From Bacteroidota bacterium (GTDB taxonomy: Bacteria > Bacteroidota > Bacteroidia > Chitinophagales > Saprospiraceae): 64,000 nt of DNA. Under the pieces are notes generated by a model, which did no database searches, was not told the DNA's origin, and saw only the letters and a program-made list of their open reading frames with translations. The first letter of the stretch is position 1. Each line of letters starts with the position of its first letter. This document shows positions 61,201 to 64,000 of the stretch, in pieces. Location: positions 1 through 64,000 of the forward strand of contig JAAEZH010000015.1 of assembly GCA_018222965.1 (NCBI GenBank). Reading direction: 5' to 3'. The translations under genes and the position numbers were made by a program.

Positions 61201-61624
61201 GTTCTTTGGGAGAAACAACCTGTTCAAAAAGGGCTTCCGGATAGGTGACAATAATTTCCCCGCCCGGACGATTGAGGCTAATTCGGTTGACTGTTTCGGT
61301 ACGCTGGAGGACGTTATTCTGATTGAGCGCTTCAAACTGCATTGGCCGCTTAAAGCTATCCGGAAAAAAACGCACCGCCTTCTTAGTGTTCAGAAGACCG
61401 GAAAGATCGTTTTGCAGGTAAGCTGCTGATTCTTTGTCATCCAGTACGATCAGGAAAGTCCGGGGGTTTTGTTTCCAGGCAGCTGCGAGGATCATTGATT
61501 GCATACCACCAGCCAGGCCGGTAAGGGTATGAACGACCGTTTTATCAGCCTGCCAGGCTCCGGCAAGTGTTTGCAGACGCGGGTCTTCCTGAAAAGTTTG
61601 GATTAATTGCTCCAGATTGGACAA
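58223..61624 (-). CDS. mfd: Transcription-repair coupling factor Mfd
   Basis: 1133-residue ATP-dependent translocase that removes stalled RNA polymerase and recruits UvrA to the transcribed strand. In order: the UvrB-homology region (about 20-320), the RNA-polymerase-interacting domain (about 435-520, with THIDHGVGRYSGLEKLE), two RecA-like motor domains with Walker A DVGFGKTE, DEEQ, TATPIPRT and QLRGRVGRS (about 555-900), and the C-terminal TRCF domain (about 960-1100). All main motifs are present. One exact TTCGCCGAAAGGC motif lies in the coding strand (58564-58576). The stop is followed on the minus strand by the gap and the candidate RNA. Confidence 0.96.
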   Translation of the reverse strand: MSNLEQLIQTFQEDPRLQTLAGAWQADKTVVHTLTGLAGGMQSMILAAAWKQNPRTFLIVLDDKESAAYLQNDLSGLLNTKKAVRFFPDSFKRPMQFEALNQNNVLQRTETVNRISLNRPGGEIIVTYPEALFEQVVSPKELEANRLRVKVGEDLDVDTVIQLLGEFGFRREDFVYEPGQYSLRGGIVDIFSYGNEYPYRIELFDEEVESIRLFDPLNQLSVRNIKEVSIVPNINSRFQREQKLPLMDVLPEGSVVWISDYQLTLDKLQQCFEKAESYAGQLSKSEEEDLAEIFRDRAFIRPIEVMDGMEAFNQVFLGKPLDPTVGSDLNGGTEIAYNGKPQPNFNKNFTLLIEDLNKHAKEGFSNYILTESQKQVERFYSIFEDLDAKVDFHPVLTGLHAGFIEPDLKLVCYTDHEIFQRFHRFRLRKGFSKDKALSLRMLRELTPGDFVTHIDHGVGRYSGLEKLEINGHVQESVRLIYKNNDVLYVSINALHKISKFVGKEGTAPKLSKLGSEAWKNLKRKTKRKVKDIATELIKLYAKRKAAVGHAFPPDGYLQNELEASFIYEDTPDQETATSDVKEDMQKANPMDRLICGDVGFGKTEIAVRAAFKCVVGGKQVAILVPTTILALQHYKTFSDRLKEFGVKVDYINRFRSTKERNEVMAGMTSGEVDIVIGTHALLNKKVAFKDLGLLVIDEEQKFGVAAKEKLRNLKVNVDTLTLTATPIPRTLQFSLMAARDLSILRTAPPNRQPIHTEVRIFNEELVKEAIYYEIHRGGQVFFVHNRVKSLPDVAAMIQRLCPDVDIATAHGQMESKDLEKKLLDFIEGKYDVLVSTNIIETGLDIPNANTMIINNAHQYGMSDLHQLRGRVGRSNQKAFCYLFSPPLSVLTPDARKRLKTLEEFSDLGSGFNIAMRDLDIRGAGNLLGGEQSGFISDIGFETYQKILDEAIQELKEQEFRDIFKEELDKKQIYVRDVHIDTDVEMHIPDNYIESIQERLALYTELDDLEDETALTAFAERLKDRFGPIPWQVEELFDGLRLRWICRRLGFERLMLRNNKLRCFFVENPQSPYFESETFTQIFDFIGKKGEFNKLSLKQSPRHLILIRPDVKSLSDAHDILEKIRDKALNTALT

Positions 61625-61707
61625 AAGCAGCAGTGGTTTTAATTAGTGCGCAAAGATATGAAACGTTTTTTCAACACGCATTAGGGAGTAAGGGTTCAAT
61701 AATCAGG

Positions 61708-62292
61708 CTAGTCTCCTGGTTCCAGCTTCGGAAAAGAGAGGCGATACTTCGAGGTATTCCAGGAAAAAAACACAAAAAACAAGAAGGCTCCGGATCGATG
61801 CGTTGCCACATCACAAACCAAATCCCCGTCGCCATTCAGGGCAAATCGGAGTTTGGTATAATCCAATGCTCCCATGACGTAAGGCAGAAGTATAAACTTG
61901 ATATTTTTGTTTTTTAGTCTGACATAACCTTCCTTATCGACCTTCATTTTGCAATCCTCTTCATAGATCAGCGAATCCCTTTCCAGCCAACGAAACTGCA
62001 ATCGATTCTCATCGACAATTTGCAGTTCGAAACGATCCACCTTTGAAGTATCCAGGAAATTTCCACTTCCCATAAGGTGCCGATCCAACATAATGGATAA
62101 ATTTATAAAGTGCCCCCGGGCTTCCTTTTTATAGTTTTCCACTCTTTTCGGCATAAAGGCATAAGTTCCGGAAAGATCGGGCGGATTTTCCTTGCTCAGC
62201 GTTTTGGGTTTTACAGCCATTTGGGAAAAGGTCATACAAGAAGTTCCGCCAAGGATTAACAAGGCAAATAGAAAGAAATATTTTAAGTCCAT
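61708..62292 (-). CDS. Uncharacterised lipoprotein
   Basis: 194 residues from the ATG at 62292; a longer reading from 62331 adds 13 residues of unlike sequence. The N-terminus is hydrophobic and ends at GGTSC (Cys about 19), a near-lipobox, so it may be a lipoprotein. The rest is beta-rich with alternating charged and aromatic residues (RFELQIVDENRLQFRWLERDSLIYEEDCKMKVDKEGYVRLKNKNIKFI) and resembles lipocalin-like or other calycin folds by pattern only. It is a single gene on the minus strand with 83 bases before mfd. No function is assigned. Confidence 0.6.
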   Translation of the reverse strand: MDLKYFFLFALLILGGTSCMTFSQMAVKPKTLSKENPPDLSGTYAFMPKRVENYKKEARGHFINLSIMLDRHLMGSGNFLDTSKVDRFELQIVDENRLQFRWLERDSLIYEEDCKMKVDKEGYVRLKNKNIKFILLPYVMGALDYTKLRFALNGDGDLVCDVATHRSGAFLFFVFFSWNTSKYRLSFPKLEPGD

Positions 62293-62390
62293 AGCTTTAG
62301 TGCCGTTTTTCTTTTGGTGTTTCACCTCCATTCAAAATTACCGCATCTCAGGATTTCAGCAATGGATAAATATAGAAATCAACTAAATTA

Positions 62391-62427
62391 AAAAGCCCCT
62401 TCCAAACCAAAAGCTTGAAAGGGGCTT
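62391..62427 (-). terminator. Terminator of the DUF4331 gene
   Basis: AAGCCCCTT (62393-62401) pairs with AAGGGGCTT (62419-62427). On the minus strand the stem is followed by a T-run (62394-62391 and beyond), 17 bases past the stop of the gene at 62444. Confidence 0.88.
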
Positions 62428-62443
62428 AATTCTGAGAGGTCTG

Positions 62444-64000
62444 TTATTTCAGACCCAATTTCCTGGAGACAATTTGATCTCCGGAACGTGCAACAACAAC
62501 ATACATTCCGGCACTAATTCTAAGTGCTTTCAGATTGATGTTAAGTTGCTGTGATGTTTCACCGGAAACGGTACGGCGGTATACAGCCCTACCTGTCCAG
62601 TCAAAAATCTCAACCGTTACTTCTTGTTCGAAACCTTCCAGTTGGATATTGGTAGCTCCGGTAGTCGGGTTAGGAGAAATTTGCATTTCGGCAATCACTT
62701 CACCATCTTCCAGGGACTCCAGGAATTCTACATCCTCCGGACTAAGTCCGTCGTCGCAGGCATCCCCAATTCCGTTTCCGTCTGTATCTGTCTGATCCGG
62801 ATTTGAGGTCAATGGGCAATTATCACATTTGTTACCCAATCCATCACCGTCCCGGTCTCCCTGCGAGCCATTGGCAACGAAAGGACAGTTATCCACGTCA
62901 CCACAGATTCCGTCGCCGTCAATATCATTATTTGGATCATTCGGACATTTATCACAGGCGTCTCCAATGCCATCACCGTCTATATCTGTCTGATCCGGAT
63001 TGGAAACATAGCGACAGTTGTCGCACTTATTTCCAAGACCATCTTCATCAGCATCTGCCTGATTTTGACTGGCAAATTCCGGGCAATTGTCGTCTACATT
63101 TGGGATACCATCACCATCGAGATCCACGAGAATACCACTGCATTCTCCGGTACCCGAATGAGGCATAGCCAAATAAGGGAAACTGCTTCCAAATGATTCG
63201 TCATTCGATTCGACTCCAGTCGAATAAGTCAATACGTCAAGCAGGTCTTGTGTCACCGGGTTTGGATCACCGGCTGTATAATCATCGTACCACAAACCAA
63301 TAGCGGCCAGTACAACACCACTTACAGCTTGAAGCTCAATGCGTGTAACATCATCCTCCAAACGTCGGCCATTCGGGAATCCATCCATGTTTGGGATAAA
63401 CTCCAAATCGGCATTATCTGAATAAGGCGGAGTCGTCAGACCAAGTACAGCTGCCTGCACCAAACCTTCGGAACTAAAATTCGCATCATCTCTCTGCGTA
63501 GGTGGAACAGCCATATTCAAACGAAGCATATCACCACCATTAGGCAGGAAGTTATTTATAAATGGCTTTCCTTCAGCCAGCGGATCTCCCATTTTTCCTG
63601 TAGCCAGTTGGTACGGCCGCAAATTCGGGACACCGGTATGGAAAGCGGGCCATAAATCTACCGAACGCGGTTTTCCCGCTGCCGGTAAGAGTAGGGTACC
63701 GAATATGGCATCATCCAAAGCGGTACCATCAAGAGCGGGGTCCCCTTTCAAAGGAAATAATCCGTCCTGCATATTACCAAAGTCAAAAGCCTGCAGGGAA
63801 TTGCGCTGAATGCGAAGGGCTGAAAGTGCCGGTACGGCACCGCCAAAAAGATCATCGTCCATGTACAGCGCCAACTCTGGATTGTAGAAGAACTCATCCA
63901 GGGAAGTTTCTCCCAACTCATCATAAGGAGTCAGCGAATTCCAAAGGTCTTTGCTACCGATTGGAATGACAGCTTCATTGGTCAATGGCATACCCAAACG
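62444..64000 (-). CDS. DUF4331 protein with type 3 Ca repeats and T9SS domain (5' end missing)
   Basis: The C-terminal 517 or so residues of a secreted protein; the start lies outside the right edge. The first about 285 residues fit DUF4331 (MGMPLTNEAVIPIGSKDLWN, LRLNMAVPPT, FPNGRRLEDDVTRIELQAVSG and SFPYLAMPHSG). Residues about 290-430 hold six thrombospondin type 3-like calcium repeats (DLDGDGIPNVDDNCP, DADEDGLGNKCDNC, DIDGDGIGDACDKCP, DIDGDGICGDVDNCP and so on). The last about 75 residues are a T9SS sorting domain (ISPNPTTGATNIQLEG and SAGMYVVVARSGDQIVSRKLGLK). It would be exported to the cell surface or outside. DUF4331 has no known function. Confidence 0.88.
   Translation of the reverse strand, partial: RLGMPLTNEAVIPIGSKDLWNSLTPYDELGETSLDEFFYNPELALYMDDDLFGGAVPALSALRIQRNSLQAFDFGNMQDGLFPLKGDPALDGTALDDAIFGTLLLPAAGKPRSVDLWPAFHTGVPNLRPYQLATGKMGDPLAEGKPFINNFLPNGGDMLRLNMAVPPTQRDDANFSSEGLVQAAVLGLTTPPYSDNADLEFIPNMDGFPNGRRLEDDVTRIELQAVSGVVLAAIGLWYDDYTAGDPNPVTQDLLDVLTYSTGVESNDESFGSSFPYLAMPHSGTGECSGILVDLDGDGIPNVDDNCPEFASQNQADADEDGLGNKCDNCRYVSNPDQTDIDGDGIGDACDKCPNDPNNDIDGDGICGDVDNCPFVANGSQGDRDGDGLGNKCDNCPLTSNPDQTDTDGNGIGDACDDGLSPEDVEFLESLEDGEVIAEMQISPNPTTGATNIQLEGFEQEVTVEIFDWTGRAVYRRTVSGETSQQLNINLKALRISAGMYVVVARSGDQIVSRKLGLK

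Overview
This 64 kb window is chromosomal DNA of a Bacteroidota bacterium, most likely from the Saprospiria/Chitinophagia side of the phylum. The support is direct. Three secreted proteins end in type IX secretion (T9SS) sorting domains. There is a SusC-like TonB-dependent receptor and a proline-rich TonB. Promoter boxes of the phylum type (TTG, about 20 nt, TAnnTTTG) are visible. The citrate synthase is of the mitochondrial type, and gene content is typical (DUF3109, DUF6624, CNNM/GldE-like transporter, LptC lipoprotein). I see no rRNA, tRNA, CRISPR array, prophage or complete insertion sequence.

Layout. 1-6.5 kb is accessory DNA, visibly more AT-rich than the rest: a DUF4304 gene, a metal-handling operon (DUF6660, TonB receptor, HMA-CDF transporter) bordered by short inverted repeats, a broken CPBP protease gene, and several palindromes and MITE-like repeats. 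6.5-17.3 kb holds a DUF6624 protein, cytochrome c with anmK and an epimerase, an EF-G paralogue, a flavin monooxygenase with a TfoX-like gene, a Fic-HTH gene under a palindromic operator, and a btaB-btaA betaine-lipid operon. 17.6-25.9 kb, all minus strand, is housekeeping: ettA, an AmgK-RapZ fusion, obgE, adk, an NlpC/P60 lipoprotein, an omega-amidase-like nitrilase, rplY and prs. 26-38 kb carries envelope genes (lipoprotein, EamA transporter, lptC, CNNM transporter, ppiD, tonB) together with gltA and gcvH. 39-56 kb carries the GlgE-type alpha-glucan genes (glgE, a TreS-like/maltokinase fusion, a CBM48 protein). Among these lie a 2-dehydropantoate reductase, an Lrp regulator with a PLP lyase, two adjacent T9SS-exported proteins (a five-heme cytochrome and a CRTAC1-like VCBS protein) and RNA-modification enzymes. 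56-64 kb has an aspartoacylase-family gene, another composite repeat, a candidate structured RNA, mfd, a lipoprotein, and the 3' end of a DUF4331 protein with calcium-binding type 3 repeats.

How genes work together. GlgE would extend alpha-glucan from maltose-1-phosphate. The fused maltokinase domain would make that substrate, and the CBM48 protein may bind the glucan. The TreS-like half of the fusion has lost the GH13 nucleophile aspartate (Thr instead), so its role is an open question. BtaA and BtaB together would make the phosphorus-free betaine lipid DGTS. AnmK and the AmgK-RapZ fusion point to cell-wall sugar recycling.

The observations I rate highest are the TreS domain without its nucleophile, the AmgK-RapZ fusion, a palindromic 13-bp motif (TTCGCCGAAAGGC) occurring seven times exactly in both orientations and several reading frames, a family of MITE-like composite repeats with one clean 6-bp target duplication, the Bta operon, and a multi-stem candidate RNA downstream of mfd.
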